DNA of 64,000 nucleotides from Fervidicoccaceae archaeon (GCA_038734945.1 JAVYOA010000002.1:248001-312000); one strand, 5' to 3'; shown: positions 8,444 through 17,563, counted from the stretch's first letter. Translations and numbers: made by a program. Notes: generated by a model not told the origin, from the sequence alone.

Positions 8444-9430
8444 ATGGATGAAAGATCTTTCAGAGAGCATATTGATAGATGGGAGTCCCTTGCTCTGAAC
8501 GGAATAAATGAGGGAGGAAAAGTCGAATGCGAAATGGATGGAAGGATAAAGAGGATCATATTTGCCGGCATGGGAGGATCTGGGATAGTTGGGGACTTTT
8601 TCCTAGATCTGGCCCATCACTATAGTTTTCCATTCGATATATATTCTGTAAAGGGCGATTACATCCCTTTTCCAGTCAGCTCTGAGGACCTGGTTGTTCT
8701 CCTCAGCTACTCTGGCGACACAATGGAGACTCTCTCTATATTCAACCAAGTCAGAGAGACAGCTAGGGTTTTAGCAGTTACTAGTGGAGGAATGCTCCTC
8801 TCTCTTTCCATGGCCTCCCCACCTGCTTGCGCAATAAAGCTATCAAAGGGGCTTTTTCCAAGGCTGGATCTTCCTGAAATGCTATATGCAGTTTCCTCAT
8901 TCCTCTCAAAGAACTTTGGAATAAGATTTCTCTCGAGAGAGAGGCTGCTTAGCTCTCTCTCAGCATTTAGATTGGACTTGAGGGAAGAAGTATTGAATGC
9001 AGCGAGATCGATTTTCGGATATTTTCCAATCTTCTTTGCTTCAAGACCATATGCATCTGTTGCTCTTAGACTCAAGAACGACCTTTCTGAGAACTCAAAG
9101 ATTTATTCCTCTATTGAAATTATCCCAGAAGCAATGCACAATACAATAGAATCGCTATGGAAGCTCAGAAACAATCACAAGATATTTTTCGTAGCAGGAA
9201 GACATGCCTTTGGCGACATCTTTGTAAGGGCTTTTTCCGAAGTCCTCGGAGATAGGATAGACAAGGTGCTTCTTAGGGGAGATGACTTAATCTCAGAGCT
9301 AATTTATGGCTATAGGCTATCAGCATATATTAGCCTTGAGCTCTCTTCACTCTCTAAAGTTAATCCTGTTAAAACTGAAGCGATAGACAGATACAAGATG
9401 TCGCTCAAGAAAATCCTTGAAGAAAATTGA
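8444..9430 (+). CDS. Bifunctional phosphoglucose/phosphomannose isomerase
   Basis: A 328-residue enzyme of the archaeal PGI/PMI family (two SIS domains), which interconverts glucose-6-phosphate or mannose-6-phosphate with fructose-6-phosphate. AGMGGSGIVGDFF near residue 45 and LLSYSGDTMET near residue 87 form the sugar-phosphate site. EAMHNTIESLW near residue 230 carries the conserved Glu/His pair of the family. It feeds glycolysis and the mannose-derived sugar nucleotides used for glycans. A strong GGGAGG site lies seven bases before the ATG. It is transcribed alone and converges on cbf5. Confidence 0.88.
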   Translation: MDERSFREHIDRWESLALNGINEGGKVECEMDGRIKRIIFAGMGGSGIVGDFFLDLAHHYSFPFDIYSVKGDYIPFPVSSEDLVVLLSYSGDTMETLSIFNQVRETARVLAVTSGGMLLSLSMASPPACAIKLSKGLFPRLDLPEMLYAVSSFLSKNFGIRFLSRERLLSSLSAFRLDLREEVLNAARSIFGYFPIFFASRPYASVALRLKNDLSENSKIYSSIEIIPEAMHNTIESLWKLRNNHKIFFVAGRHAFGDIFVRAFSEVLGDRIDKVLLRGDDLISELIYGYRLSAYISLELSSLSKVNPVKTEAIDRYKMSLKKILEEN

Positions 9431-9432
9431 TC

Positions 9433-10473
9433 TCACCATGTTCTTGGATAGAGAGACCTTTCGATTATAACCTCCTTCATCTTAGCAATAGGCTTCTCTT
9501 CAATTGCTGCCTTCTCCATATCTGTCCTGAAAATCTTGGCTGTTCCAACTAGCTCTCCTCTAGCCGTTAGTACAGCAGCTGCTCCTCCCTGTTTCAGATC
9601 CTCTGTATAGGCAATAATCCCCCCAACACCCAAGGGTGCTCCATGTGCAACAGCTGAAACAGCTGTGTCCTTAACAACAATTATGGGAAGTCCGCAGGAT
9701 AGCACCTCAGCAGGATATATTATTCGATTCAGCTCATCTTCTTTTCCCTCACTTCTCCATAAATAAACAGCCTCACTGAGCCTCTGCATCGATACGCTCA
9801 TGTTCTCGGTGAACGGTCCAGATCTAGTTCTTCTCAGCTCTCTCATGTGTGCTCCTGCTCCAAGAAGAAGGCCCATATCATGGCATAGCTTCCTCATATA
9901 CGTACCTGCATCGCACAGAACTCTCATTAGAACGTGCCTTCCCTTCACTTCCAGCACATTGAGCTCATGTATCCTTCTCTTTCTTACCCTTCTCCTCACG
10001 TTCGATCTGACAGGTGGCCTCTGGTAAATCTCTCCCCTGAACTCATCTGCAACTTTCCTTATTTCCTCCTCACTCACCTCAGAGTGCAGCTCCATGACGC
10101 ACACATACTCCTTCATGCTATGCACAACATCAGGCATTACCTTTGTTGCTTTTCCCAGAGCTATGGGTAGTACACCAGTCACCTGCGGGTTTCCCCGGGA
10201 TAGCTATCCCTCTAGGGTCCCGCCGTGACCTGCCTTATTCACGTTGAGCATTCTCTTAACATATGCCACAATCTCATGGCTAGTTGGTCCAGGGGGCTTG
10301 TCCACGACGATTATGCCATTCACTAGCTTTTTCTCTACAGTCTCTTCATTAGAGCTCAGCGGCTTAAGCGCTTTGATTTTCTCTGAGAGAACTTTCCATT
10401 CTCTTCTCTCACTGCAGAACTGGGAAAGCTTCCTGTCTATAAATTCCAGGACTTCAGCAGATTCCATTTCCAT
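9433..10473 (-). CDS. cbf5: Cbf5 tRNA/rRNA pseudouridine synthase, interrupted by an intron
   Basis: This is the catalytic subunit of archaeal H/ACA ribonucleoproteins. Unspliced, the frame stops at GHGGTLEG-stop and resumes at [14 protein letters not shown]. Joining 10473..10212 to 10190..9433 gives one 339-residue protein reading [20 protein letters not shown], the TruB/Cbf5 active-site motif, with catalytic Asp at residue 88. The Asp codon is split (G|AC) by the intron. A PUA domain forms the last ~80 residues. ATG 10473 has an AAAGGTGA site. It is the last gene of the ribosomal superoperon, its usual place after rpl14e. Splicing is inferred from motif continuity and a bulge-helix-bulge fold. 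Confidence 0.93.
10191..10211 (-). other. 21-nt archaeal intron in cbf5 with bulge-helix-bulge motif
   Basis: On the minus strand the exon pair gcggg/cccgc closes the structure. A four-base-pair central helix (ccct with gggg) is flanked by three-base bulges aga and aaa, and the intron core gggat-agct-atccc is a perfect 14-base palindrome that folds as a hairpin. Cutting after the second base of each bulge removes exactly 21 bases and restores Thr-Leu-Asp-Pro-Gln. One unpaired A opposite the aaa bulge is the only departure from the ideal motif. The intron carries an in-frame TAG. Cbf5 introns at this region are known from crenarchaea. Confidence 0.9.
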
Positions 10474-10566
10474 TCAACTTTCACCTTTTTTCACTTCAAC
10501 ATTTCCAGAATAAATCTGTTTTAGAAGAAATAATTTCTGTTGATGATGGAGGAAAGAAGTAGGCTT

Positions 10567-10866
10567 TTAGGCTCTCAGAGGAGAAAGCGAAGGCAGTTTA
10601 ATCTTCTCTCTCATGAACGACGTCAGTCCAGCAGATTCCAATGCCCTTTCAACGTCCTCATCGCTTGCCCCTTTTTCTATATTTATTTTCTGCTCCAAGG
10701 GCTCCACATGGTTAACGTTGGTTCTCCTCCTCCTCACACCGGTGAGCTTCTTTGGTCCAGTAACTACTACAAAATTCTCATCGATTATATCCACAATAAC
10801 GCACTTCCTTCCAGCTTCCCTTCCATAGGTCTTAACACATATCCTTCCTATTTCTATTGCTGGCAT
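10567..10866 (-). CDS. rpl14e: Ribosomal protein L14e
   Basis: A 99-residue large-subunit protein with the KOW-type start [19 protein letters not shown], then [16 protein letters not shown] and [18 protein letters not shown], as in archaeal and eukaryotic L14e. It binds 23S rRNA. It lies between cmk and cbf5, its normal place in archaea. A TATA-like element upstream (near 10912-10921) suggests that it can also be transcribed from its own promoter. Confidence 0.93.
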   Translation of the reverse strand: MPAIEIGRICVKTYGREAGRKCVIVDIIDENFVVVTGPKKLTGVRRRRTNVNHVEPLEQKINIEKGASDEDVERALESAGLTSFMREKIKLPSLSPLRA

Positions 10867-10911
10867 GGGAATTCAGCACCTCTCTCGCAGAAACTGTTAT
10901 TGTTCTAAGGC

Positions 10912-10921
10912 TATTAAATTT
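10912..10921 (-). promoter_or_regulatory. Probable TATA box for rpl14e-cbf5
   Basis: The minus strand reads CAAATTTAATAG here, about 50 bases before the rpl14e start. A GAGAGGTG ribosome binding site lies between. The spacing to a start site near 10,890 fits archaeal promoters. It would let rpl14e and cbf5 be made independently of cmk. Confidence 0.4.
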
Positions 10922-10937
10922 GTTCGCTCTCCTAAAC

Positions 10938-11492
10938 TTAAGTTCTTTTTCTCCTCCTGAATATATCAACAATTCTGTCAATGATTGCATTGACTTCCTC
11001 TATGCTCATGATCTCTGTGCTGAGAGTGAGATCATATATAGAGAGATCAGTTATGTCAATGCCATATAGCCTTCTGAATCTGAGAGCATGGCTGTATTCT
11101 CTCTGGGCTGTTTCAATGAAAACCTCTTTTTCATCCCTTCCCTCTCTCGACGCTATTCTCTTGACTCGGGTTCTGATGCTGGCATAAAAGTAGATTTTGA
11201 AATCTGCGATATTCTTAACAACCCATGGTACTAAGTGTCCCTCTATAACAACGTTGCCCTTCAGAGCTTCCTCCAAGCTCCTTTTGTCAACATAGTAGTC
11301 AATCCATTTTTCCTTCTCTGCAAGCTTGTTGAGGTCAACTAGGCTAATCCCAAGCTCTGAGCTCATCTCTCTGAATATGGCTCCTGCGCTTTTGTACTCC
11401 AAGCCCAAAAGATCAGCAATCCTCTTTGCATAAGTAGTTTTTCCGCTTCCTGGAGGACCTCCAATGGCAATAACGGTCCCGCTTTTTTTCAA
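10938..11492 (-). CDS. cmk: Cytidylate kinase
   Basis: A 184-residue archaeal cytidylate kinase that phosphorylates CMP/dCMP with ATP. The P-loop GGPPGSGKTT is at residues ~10-19. The archaeal pattern SAGAIFREMSSELGISLVDLNKLAE and the VVIEGHLVPWVV Walker-B-like strand are present, as is the Arg-rich lid (RIASREGRDEKEV). The start is TTG 11492, with GAGGTG upstream. Its position between rpl34e and rpl14e is conserved in archaea. Confidence 0.92.
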   Translation of the reverse strand: MKKSGTVIAIGGPPGSGKTTYAKRIADLLGLEYKSAGAIFREMSSELGISLVDLNKLAEKEKWIDYYVDKRSLEEALKGNVVIEGHLVPWVVKNIADFKIYFYASIRTRVKRIASREGRDEKEVFIETAQREYSHALRFRRLYGIDITDLSIYDLTLSTEIMSIEEVNAIIDRIVDIFRRRKRT

Positions 11493-11566
11493 GCTAAAAT
11501 CACACCTCAGATTTCATGAGGATCATTGAAAAAGCAAGTAATAAAAAAATAGCATGAGAAGGAGGG

Positions 11567-11851
11567 CTAAGATGCAGCCATAGCCTCTCTTCTCACTTCC
11601 AATTTGATGAAGGATGAAAGGCACCTGTGGCAGAGAACTCCTCCGAAAAATCTGTTGGGCCTCTTCTCTGAAAGAGAAAACGCTCTCATTCTATATGATG
11701 AGAAAACTGGGACTCCTCTCAGCTCCCCACCGCAGACAGCACACCTTGCCCTTCCCTTTCTTCTCAATCTGACGTGAATTACAGTTTTTCCTCCAGGAGT
11801 TCTAACTCTTATTCTTGCTCTTGTCCTGCTTCTCATGGATGGCCTAACCAT
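11567..11851 (-). CDS. rpl34e: Ribosomal protein L34e
   Basis: A 94-residue large-subunit protein. It begins with the Arg-rich MVRPSMRSRTRARIRVRTPGG and contains a zinc-binding pair CAVCGG ... CHRC, as in L34e. It follows adkA after 24 bases, so the DUF106 membrane-protein gene usually found between adkA and rpl34e in archaea is absent here. Confidence 0.93.
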   Translation of the reverse strand: MVRPSMRSRTRARIRVRTPGGKTVIHVRLRRKGRARCAVCGGELRGVPVFSSYRMRAFSLSEKRPNRFFGGVLCHRCLSSFIKLEVRREAMAAS

Positions 11852-11875
11852 GATGAGCCACCATGAGACCTCCTC

Positions 11876-12493
11876 TTAGATTGTATCAATTACCCTTAAT
11901 ATTGACTCTGCTGCATCCTTGGCCTTTCCTCTCTCGTTCTCAACATACAGCACACTGGCTCCCACGAGAACAGCACTTGATATAGCAGCAGTCCTAGCAA
12001 AAGCCATCAGATCTCTTATCTCTTCTATTCCCCTCTCCTGAATATCTTTCCTATTCCTCGTACTATCTTCCAGCTGCCTCCTCAGGATTTCCTCTGGAGG
12101 CGCCTCGATGACTACAATTACATCTGGGAGTAGCTCAGAAACAACATGGCCTGGAAGGCCTGGCCATAAACCGCTTGATGTCTTTACTATCGCATGGGTA
12201 TCAACCAAAAGGATGCCTCCATTTCTCAGAACCTCTTTTGCCCTTTCGGAGATATCCCTCGCAGCCATTTGCTGCAGCTTGATTTGAACTCTGTGGGATA
12301 GCCTTCTTATCTGATCCCTCGATAGAACTAGGCCGTCTGAAATTGCCCTTTTCAGCATATAGTCCCCGAAATTAGCTATCAGAAATTCAGTTCCTCTTTG
12401 TTTCAGCAGGGAGGAGAGCTCATTTATGACTGTAGTCTTTCCAACTCCCGGAACTCCTGTAACTATTATGGTTTTCACTGTCCTATCTGACAT
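11876..12493 (-). CDS. adkA: Archaeal adenylate kinase
   Basis: A 205-residue adenylate kinase of the archaeal AdkA type, which interconverts ATP, ADP and AMP. The P-loop GVPGVGKTT is near residue 13. ILLVDTHAIVKTSSGLWPGLP in the middle is diagnostic of AdkA, and DSTRNRKDIQERGIEEI forms the lid region. It follows secY after 38 bases, as in most archaea. Confidence 0.92.
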   Translation of the reverse strand: MSDRTVKTIIVTGVPGVGKTTVINELSSLLKQRGTEFLIANFGDYMLKRAISDGLVLSRDQIRRLSHRVQIKLQQMAARDISERAKEVLRNGGILLVDTHAIVKTSSGLWPGLPGHVVSELLPDVIVVIEAPPEEILRRQLEDSTRNRKDIQERGIEEIRDLMAFARTAAISSAVLVGASVLYVENERGKAKDAAESILRVIDTI

Positions 12494-12531
12494 TTCAACT
12501 CACTCCTCAGACTTTTTGAAAAATGTGATAG

Positions 12532-13932
12532 CTACTCTCCCATTATCCTGCTCAGAATGGGATATGCTTCAAGGGCTCTCTCTCTAGCTATCATAGCGTA
12601 GTACTGATTGATTATTCCAACAGCAAGAAGAATCCCTGTCCCTGAGCCGTATGCTCCAAAGATGTCTGCCAGTATTGCTATGAGAGCCACTATTATGCTG
12701 CTCAGAACAGTCAGCGGATATATATACTTAGCAAGCATTCTCTCGAATACCTTCGGATTCCTCCTGACTCCCGGTATGTCTAGCTCTCCCTTAATTAGCC
12801 TGTCAGCCTGCTCAGCCGGTCCAAGGCCAGCTATCTCGACCCACATGTAGCCAAATAGTATTGAAAGAGCCATCCAAGATAGAGTGAAGATGAAGAGCTT
12901 TCCAAGATCAGCAACAGCAGTGCTAAATCCTCTTGGAGGACTCAAGTAATATGTAAGCGTTGTGAGTATTTCATAGCCAATATTGCTCGTCCCAGAGATC
13001 GAAGCAAGTGCATTGGAGAATAGCTGAAAATCTGAAACTATTATTCCAATGAGAAGAATTGGTATATTGGTCACATATAGGAACTGGAGGGGTATTTTGC
13101 TCCTTATTCCTCCATACTTTTGGGCTGTAACTGGAACCTCTACTCTCATTCCTTGAAGGTAAACCAGAACGATTATTGTTATGAATGTGGCTATAAGACC
13201 TATGAGGTCGGGAAATCCGTTTCTAGCCACTATGCTTGTCAAATTGCCCTGAGAACTAGCCTGTATTATGTAGGGAACAAGGCCTATCTGCTGCGTGTAC
13301 TGAGGAGTGTATCCAAAGAGATCCCAGAACATGGTCTTGGCCACTCCAGCCAATATAAAGAGAGATATGGCGCTTCCAATTCCCCATCCTTTTTGGAGCA
13401 TCTCATCGAATACCATGACGAGGTAAGTGGCAAATGTTAGCTGGAGAACAACAGCTATCCTAATAGCCCAAGACGCCTGGGATCCTGTTATTGGGTTTCC
13501 TACATATGGCCAATATCTACTTGCTAGGACATATGCGAGGGCCTCAAAGATTCCAAAAAGAAGTGAAAGTGTTTTCTGGGCTTGGGTAAAGGTTCTCCTG
13601 TCATCTGGATCGCTCAAATCAAGGTCTATTAGCTTAGCTCCCACTAGAATCTGCAGTATAAGTCCACCTGTGACAATTGGTCCTATTCCAAGCTCCATAA
13701 GGGTTCCTATGTTGGCTGCAAAAAGTATTTGAAACAGCGATATCTGTGATTGCTGTGTGGTTGTCACCCCGTAGAGAGGGGTGTCTGCCATTATAAGATA
13801 GAGGATCAGAACAATCCCTGTCAGCAAAAATCTTCTGTATAAACTCTGCTTTCTAGAGGGCTTGTGGACCGTGGGAAGATAGCTGGCAATTGAAGCTAGA
13901 GTCTGAAGGACCCCCATCAAGCACACTCTCAT
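12532..13932 (-). CDS. secY: Preprotein translocase subunit SecY (Sec61 alpha)
   Basis: The 466-residue channel subunit of the Sec translocase, with ten transmembrane helices. The N-terminal YLPTVHKPSRKQSLYRRFLLTGIVLILYLIM is the first helix region, followed by the plug segment (DTPLYGV) and LGIGPIVTGGLILQILVG in TM2. The ATG at 13932 overlaps the rpl15 stop as ATGA; an in-frame ATG 15 bases later is an alternative. It sits in its standard place between rpl15 and adkA. Confidence 0.95.
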   Translation of the reverse strand: MRVCLMGVLQTLASIASYLPTVHKPSRKQSLYRRFLLTGIVLILYLIMADTPLYGVTTTQQSQISLFQILFAANIGTLMELGIGPIVTGGLILQILVGAKLIDLDLSDPDDRRTFTQAQKTLSLLFGIFEALAYVLASRYWPYVGNPITGSQASWAIRIAVVLQLTFATYLVMVFDEMLQKGWGIGSAISLFILAGVAKTMFWDLFGYTPQYTQQIGLVPYIIQASSQGNLTSIVARNGFPDLIGLIATFITIIVLVYLQGMRVEVPVTAQKYGGIRSKIPLQFLYVTNIPILLIGIIVSDFQLFSNALASISGTSNIGYEILTTLTYYLSPPRGFSTAVADLGKLFIFTLSWMALSILFGYMWVEIAGLGPAEQADRLIKGELDIPGVRRNPKVFERMLAKYIYPLTVLSSIIVALIAILADIFGAYGSGTGILLAVGIINQYYAMIARERALEAYPILSRIMGE

Positions 13933-14384
13933 TCTGAGGCTTCTTCTAATAGCTTCACTTCTCCACCAGCAGCTCTTATCTTCTCAACAGCATTCTTTGA
14001 AGCCTTTTCAACGATAACTTCAACTGGCACTCCTATCTTTCCAGTACCAAGGAGCTTCTTTATTCCGAGCTTCTCCAAATTAACCACATATTTTCCGCTT
14101 TCAATTGAAACCCCTTCTCTGTTACCTCCAAGGAGAAGTTCTTCCAGCTGCAGTAAGTTTATGCTCTTTTCTTCCCCTAGCTTCTCCTGCGGACTGGTAA
14201 ATCCATGCTTCCCTATCCACCCTGGAGCATACTTTCTCATCCAGCTTTCCTTGTGCTTAAGCATACCAGCAGCTCCTCTTCCTCCCTTGGAGCCCTTTTT
14301 CCTATGCTGTCCTATTCTTCCCCAGCCCATTGTCCTTGTTCTTCCCCTCAGCTTTCTGCTCTTCTTCCTGAATCTAACTGCCAT
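13929..14384 (-). CDS. rpl15: Ribosomal protein L15
   Basis: A 151-residue large-subunit protein. It begins MAVRFRKKSRKLRGRTRTMGWGRIGQHRKKGSKGGRGAAG, the basic, glycine-rich N-terminus typical of archaeal L15 (eukaryotic L27a), and it has KLGIKKLLGTGKI in the C-terminal half. I prefer ATG 14384 because GGTGAT lies at a good distance; the frame is open three codons further. Confidence 0.95.
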   Translation of the reverse strand: MAVRFRKKSRKLRGRTRTMGWGRIGQHRKKGSKGGRGAAGMLKHKESWMRKYAPGWIGKHGFTSPQEKLGEEKSINLLQLEELLLGGNREGVSIESGKYVVNLEKLGIKKLLGTGKIGVPVEVIVEKASKNAVEKIRAAGGEVKLLEEASE

Positions 14385-14395
14385 TTGAATCACCG

Positions 14396-14905
14396 TCAGG
14401 CCATTCTGAGGATGAGCTCATTTATCGAGCTCCCTCTATATCCGAGCTCGCCACCAACTTTATACTCTCTCCTCGTGCTTTTTTTAAAGCCTCCCTTTGG
14501 GGGATGGAGCCTAAATACTGGCTTTATCTTATCCTGCTCGTGAAGCTTTATTTCTCCTCTAGTTATTTTTTCTGCAAGCTCACTAATGGAGTTCAAACCA
14601 AATAGTCTTTTTACAGCCTCATCGCTGATTCTCCTGTTGCCCAAGAGCCTCCCTCTCTTCCTGAGAACTATCTCCAGAGTTCCCTGATCGATTTCCCCCC
14701 ATGTAACAAGATGCCTGACCTTGTTCAGCATGCCCTCCAGTCCTGGAAGATCGCTAGGATATAGCGCCATGCTGTACTTTCTTGTAAGCCTAAGGAGCTG
14801 AAGAGTTCTCTCTTCCTCTTTCTTAACGTTCACCCTTCCCTTTATTCTAATTACAGCCAGCAATCTCTTGCCCTCCTGTCCTACAATAGTGCCTTCAGCC
14901 TCCAA
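14396..14905 (-). CDS. rpl30: Ribosomal protein L30 (eukaryotic L7 type)
   Basis: A 169-residue protein with the L30 core RLLAVIRIKGRVNVKKEEERTLQLLRLTRKYSMAL and the long archaeal/eukaryotic extension ending HPPKGGFKKSTRREYKVGGELGYRGSSINELI. The start is TTG 14905 after GGGGGAG. It binds 5S/23S rRNA. It lies between rps5 and rpl15 as usual. Confidence 0.94.
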   Translation of the reverse strand: MEAEGTIVGQEGKRLLAVIRIKGRVNVKKEEERTLQLLRLTRKYSMALYPSDLPGLEGMLNKVRHLVTWGEIDQGTLEIVLRKRGRLLGNRRISDEAVKRLFGLNSISELAEKITRGEIKLHEQDKIKPVFRLHPPKGGFKKSTRREYKVGGELGYRGSSINELILRMA

Positions 14906-14916
14906 TTTTTCTCCCC

Positions 14917-15555
14917 CTACTTTCTCCAGTCCTCAACTGTAACGAACTTATATGTGTTCTTAAGAGCATTGTAGGTTGCCTTTGCGAAGTTATAAGTAGT
15001 TCTGGTCTCCCCATAAGTCCTGGACCATACGTCCTTTATCCCAGCAAGTCTCAGCACTGTTTTTGCTATATCTCCTGCTACAAGGCCTGTTCCCTTTGGG
15101 GCTGGATATAGAACTACTTCAACGCTGCCACTCCTACCAACAGTTCTGAAGGGTACGCTATGCGAGGTACCACATAGGCACTCCCAGCTTCCGCATCCCC
15201 TTCTGACCGGTACTATGTTCAATTTCGCATTTATTATTGCCTTATCAATTGAGAACCTCAGCTGCTTGGCCTTTCCTGTACCTATTCCAACGAATCCATC
15301 CCCATTTCCTATTACGACTACGGTCTTGAATCTGGACAGCTCTCCAGCATCAGTCTGCTTTTGGACAATTCCAACATCTATTACTTCATGCTGCAGGTTG
15401 GGAAGCAGATAATCGACTATTTCTGGCTCTAGAATAGGGAGGTTCTGCTCGAAGAGCTCCTTCAGATTTGTTATCTTGCCTTCCTTAACCATTTTTCCGA
15501 CTTTTGTCTTTGGAACCCACTCCTCAATGGATGCTCTCTCTTCCTCAATTGACAT
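14917..15555 (-). CDS. rps5: Ribosomal protein S5
   Basis: A 212-residue small-subunit protein. The S5 signature [28 protein letters not shown] near residue 95 and [25 protein letters not shown] in the C-terminal domain are clear. The protein takes part in decoding accuracy. I take ATG 15555 (MSIEEE...) because it follows an AGGAGGGG site that lies in the end of rpl18; an in-frame TTG at 15582 is less likely. Confidence 0.95.
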   Translation of the reverse strand: MSIEEERASIEEWVPKTKVGKMVKEGKITNLKELFEQNLPILEPEIVDYLLPNLQHEVIDVGIVQKQTDAGELSRFKTVVVIGNGDGFVGIGTGKAKQLRFSIDKAIINAKLNIVPVRRGCGSWECLCGTSHSVPFRTVGRSGSVEVVLYPAPKGTGLVAGDIAKTVLRLAGIKDVWSRTYGETRTTYNFAKATYNALKNTYKFVTVEDWRK

Positions 15556-16156
15556 TGCTACCACTCCCCTCCTTCTCATCAATATTTCTTAGAACTTGTT
15601 CAAAGTGTTTTGGATAATCGGAAGGGTCCAGTCCCCTCTTCAAGAGAAGGGAAAATATCCTGCTAAACTTTTCAGGCGAGGATTCCTTGAGTTCCCTCGC
15701 ATATGATGCAACATGCTCTCCTTTTATTCTCTCAGTGCTTGGTAGAACTTCCTCTGAAACCGGTACTTTTAGCCCTGCATCAATTGCCCCCTTTATGACT
15801 GCGAATACTCTGCTCTCCTTCACCGGTGACCTGAGGCCAATATCTGGAATAGCTGCGGAAATTCCCCTTTTCATTGCCCGTTTTCCAAGCAGATAGCCTG
15901 TCAAATATGCTGCCATTGTTGATGCTCCAGAACCAAGCCATCCATAGGACTTGAATAGCTCTATGCTGTGCGCAGAGACCCTAACTATATCTCCTCTTGG
16001 ATCGAAGTCTACTATTTTTGCCTCGATGTACTTGTTCGTTCTTCTTATAACGAGCCTACTCCTCCTTGAAAGTACCTGTATGTATCTCTTCCTGTAGTTT
16101 GTCTTTCCTTCCCTTCTTCTCCTTCTGGCTACCTTGTATCTTGCTCCTCCAACCAT
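15545..16156 (-). CDS. rpl18: Ribosomal protein L18
   Basis: A 203-residue 5S-rRNA-binding protein of the archaeal/eukaryotic (L5e-like) type. It starts [38 protein letters not shown] and contains the [20 protein letters not shown] region. Its end overlaps the rps5 start by about 11 bases. Confidence 0.95.
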   Translation of the reverse strand: MVGGARYKVARRRRREGKTNYRKRYIQVLSRRSRLVIRRTNKYIEAKIVDFDPRGDIVRVSAHSIELFKSYGWLGSGASTMAAYLTGYLLGKRAMKRGISAAIPDIGLRSPVKESRVFAVIKGAIDAGLKVPVSEEVLPSTERIKGEHVASYARELKESSPEKFSRIFSLLLKRGLDPSDYPKHFEQVLRNIDEKEGSGSNVN

Positions 16157-16162
16157 TTCAGC

Positions 16163-16618
16163 TTACCTCCTCACAGCCATTTCTTTCTCGAGGTGCATTC
16201 TGAGATCGGAGAGAGAGTTGAAGGCCCCTCCTTTTGCCAGGTTGTAATATTTTCTATACGTCTTTGCGTCAATCGCTTTCTTGTCTCTCAGATACTTCAG
16301 ATATGCCCTCATTTTTCTTATCCTATTTATCCATGCCCTCTTAGGATCCTGTCTTGCCGTTTTTTTGCCCTTTCTAGAGCCGTATCCTCTCCTCTCGCTC
16401 TTGGACTTCTCTCTGAGCCTTCTCCACCTTCCTCTGCTGTTGGATTTGGGAGGAACAGCAGTTATGATCCCCCTCTTTATCAGCCTTCTAATGTCTTCAG
16501 CAGTAATTGCCGATTCGACCTCCTCCAGCTCTTCCTTCCCTGCATTAATTCTTATCCTGGATATACCAACGTTCAGAATTTCTGCAGCCATTCTCTTCTG
16601 CAGCGTGAAGTCGGTCAA
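16163..16618 (-). CDS. rpl19e: Ribosomal protein L19e
   Basis: A 151-residue large-subunit protein with LQKRMAAEILNVGISRIRI at the N-terminus and the basic WRRLREKSKSERRGYGSRKGKKTARQDPKRAWINRIRKMRAYLKYLRD stretch of L19e. I place the start at TTG 16618 (MTDFTLQ...), because AAGGAGGT lies eight bases before it; the open frame extends seven codons further into rpl32e. Confidence 0.94.
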   Translation of the reverse strand: MTDFTLQKRMAAEILNVGISRIRINAGKEELEEVESAITAEDIRRLIKRGIITAVPPKSNSRGRWRRLREKSKSERRGYGSRKGKKTARQDPKRAWINRIRKMRAYLKYLRDKKAIDAKTYRKYYNLAKGGAFNSLSDLRMHLEKEMAVRR

Positions 16619-16619
16619 G

Positions 16620-17003
16620 CTACTCAACCTCCTTTTCATTTGCTATTTTGAAGCCCTTCTCCCTCAGAAGTCTGGTCAGCTCCATCCTCTTCTTCTTTCC
16701 AAGCTTTCCGCTCAGATAGATGATGTGCTTCTTTGGATCCAGAGAGCTCAGCTGGGAGACATTTTCAACAACTGCAGGAAACAGCCCAGATGGATGGACA
16801 CCTCTTATTATTTCTGGATTTTTATATCCTATTTCAACCGATGGAGGAAAGCCCTTGTACTTAAGTCGCATTTTGTTGTCGATTCCCTTCGGCTTTCTCC
16901 ACCTATCTCTGTTCTTGAACTTTATGAGCTCGTGGAAGAGCCTCCTGTGGAATTCTGGCTTATCTTTCTTTAATCTAAGTCTAAGCACCTTGAGCTCGCT
17001 CAT
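16620..17003 (-). CDS. rpl32e: Ribosomal protein L32e
   Basis: A 127-residue protein with the L32e core KPEFHRRLFHELIKFKNRDRWRKPKGIDNKMRLKYKGFPPSVEIGYKNP. I take ATG 17003 after GGTGG as the start. Its stop lies one base before the start of rpl19e, so translation is probably coupled. Confidence 0.94.
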   Translation of the reverse strand: MSELKVLRLRLKKDKPEFHRRLFHELIKFKNRDRWRKPKGIDNKMRLKYKGFPPSVEIGYKNPEIIRGVHPSGLFPAVVENVSQLSSLDPKKHIIYLSGKLGKKKRMELTRLLREKGFKIANEKEVE

Positions 17004-17005
17004 TC

Positions 17006-17548
17006 TCAACCACCTTTCTCATATATGTAAATTCCATCCATGAAGACCCTGCGATCGAATTCGCTTATTTTTGTAGCTCTCTCAATGTTGGCTGCTGTTT
17101 GACCAACCGCTTCTATGTCAATTCCCTCTACGATTACATCCTCCTTTGTGGCCTTCACTGTGACTCCAGGAAGTATCTCAGCTATTCTTGGAGACTTTTC
17201 TCCGAGAAAGTTCTTTATCAGAACTTTGTTCCCCTTCACTTCAACTGAAATTGGGAAGTGAGAGAATACAATTTTTAATTTATATACATAACCCTTTCTT
17301 ACTCCCTCTATCATGTTCTTAATATGGGAGGAGACTGTTCCAACGAGCGCCTTCTTCTTTCTGTTAGCGAAATTAGCTTCAACTATGACTTTCCTGTCCT
17401 GTTGATATATCGATATTCCCAGAGCATGAGAGAAGTCTCTCTCAATCTTACCCTTCGGTCCGCTGACAATCACTTTCTTTCCCTCTATTGATACAGAGAC
17501 ATCCTCAGGAATATCAACAGATCTCAAAGCCCTCACTGCCTTGACCAT
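17006..17548 (-). CDS. rpl6: Ribosomal protein L6
   Basis: A 180-residue large-subunit protein. The repeated L6 folds are seen as VSVSIEGKKVIVSGPKGKIERDF at the start and ISVEVKGNKVLIKNFLGEKSPR in the second half. KVGTVSSHIKNMIEGVRKGY is the typical helix between them. It binds near the GTPase centre. AGGAGGGG precedes the ATG. Confidence 0.95.
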   Translation of the reverse strand: MVKAVRALRSVDIPEDVSVSIEGKKVIVSGPKGKIERDFSHALGISIYQQDRKVIVEANFANRKKKALVGTVSSHIKNMIEGVRKGYVYKLKIVFSHFPISVEVKGNKVLIKNFLGEKSPRIAEILPGVTVKATKEDVIVEGIDIEAVGQTAANIERATKISEFDRRVFMDGIYIYEKGG

Positions 17549-17563
17549 TTTATTTTTCCCCTC

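Noticed and set aside
10182-10204. Reading the interrupted cbf5 as a pseudogene or as two genes.
   Set aside because: The exact restoration of the active-site motif and the bulge-helix-bulge fold point to an intron, and the rest of both exons is intact.
16281-16973. A 230-codon plus-strand frame opposite rpl19e and rpl32e.
   Set aside because: It is antisense to ribosomal-protein genes and has the same Leu/Ser-rich shadow composition.
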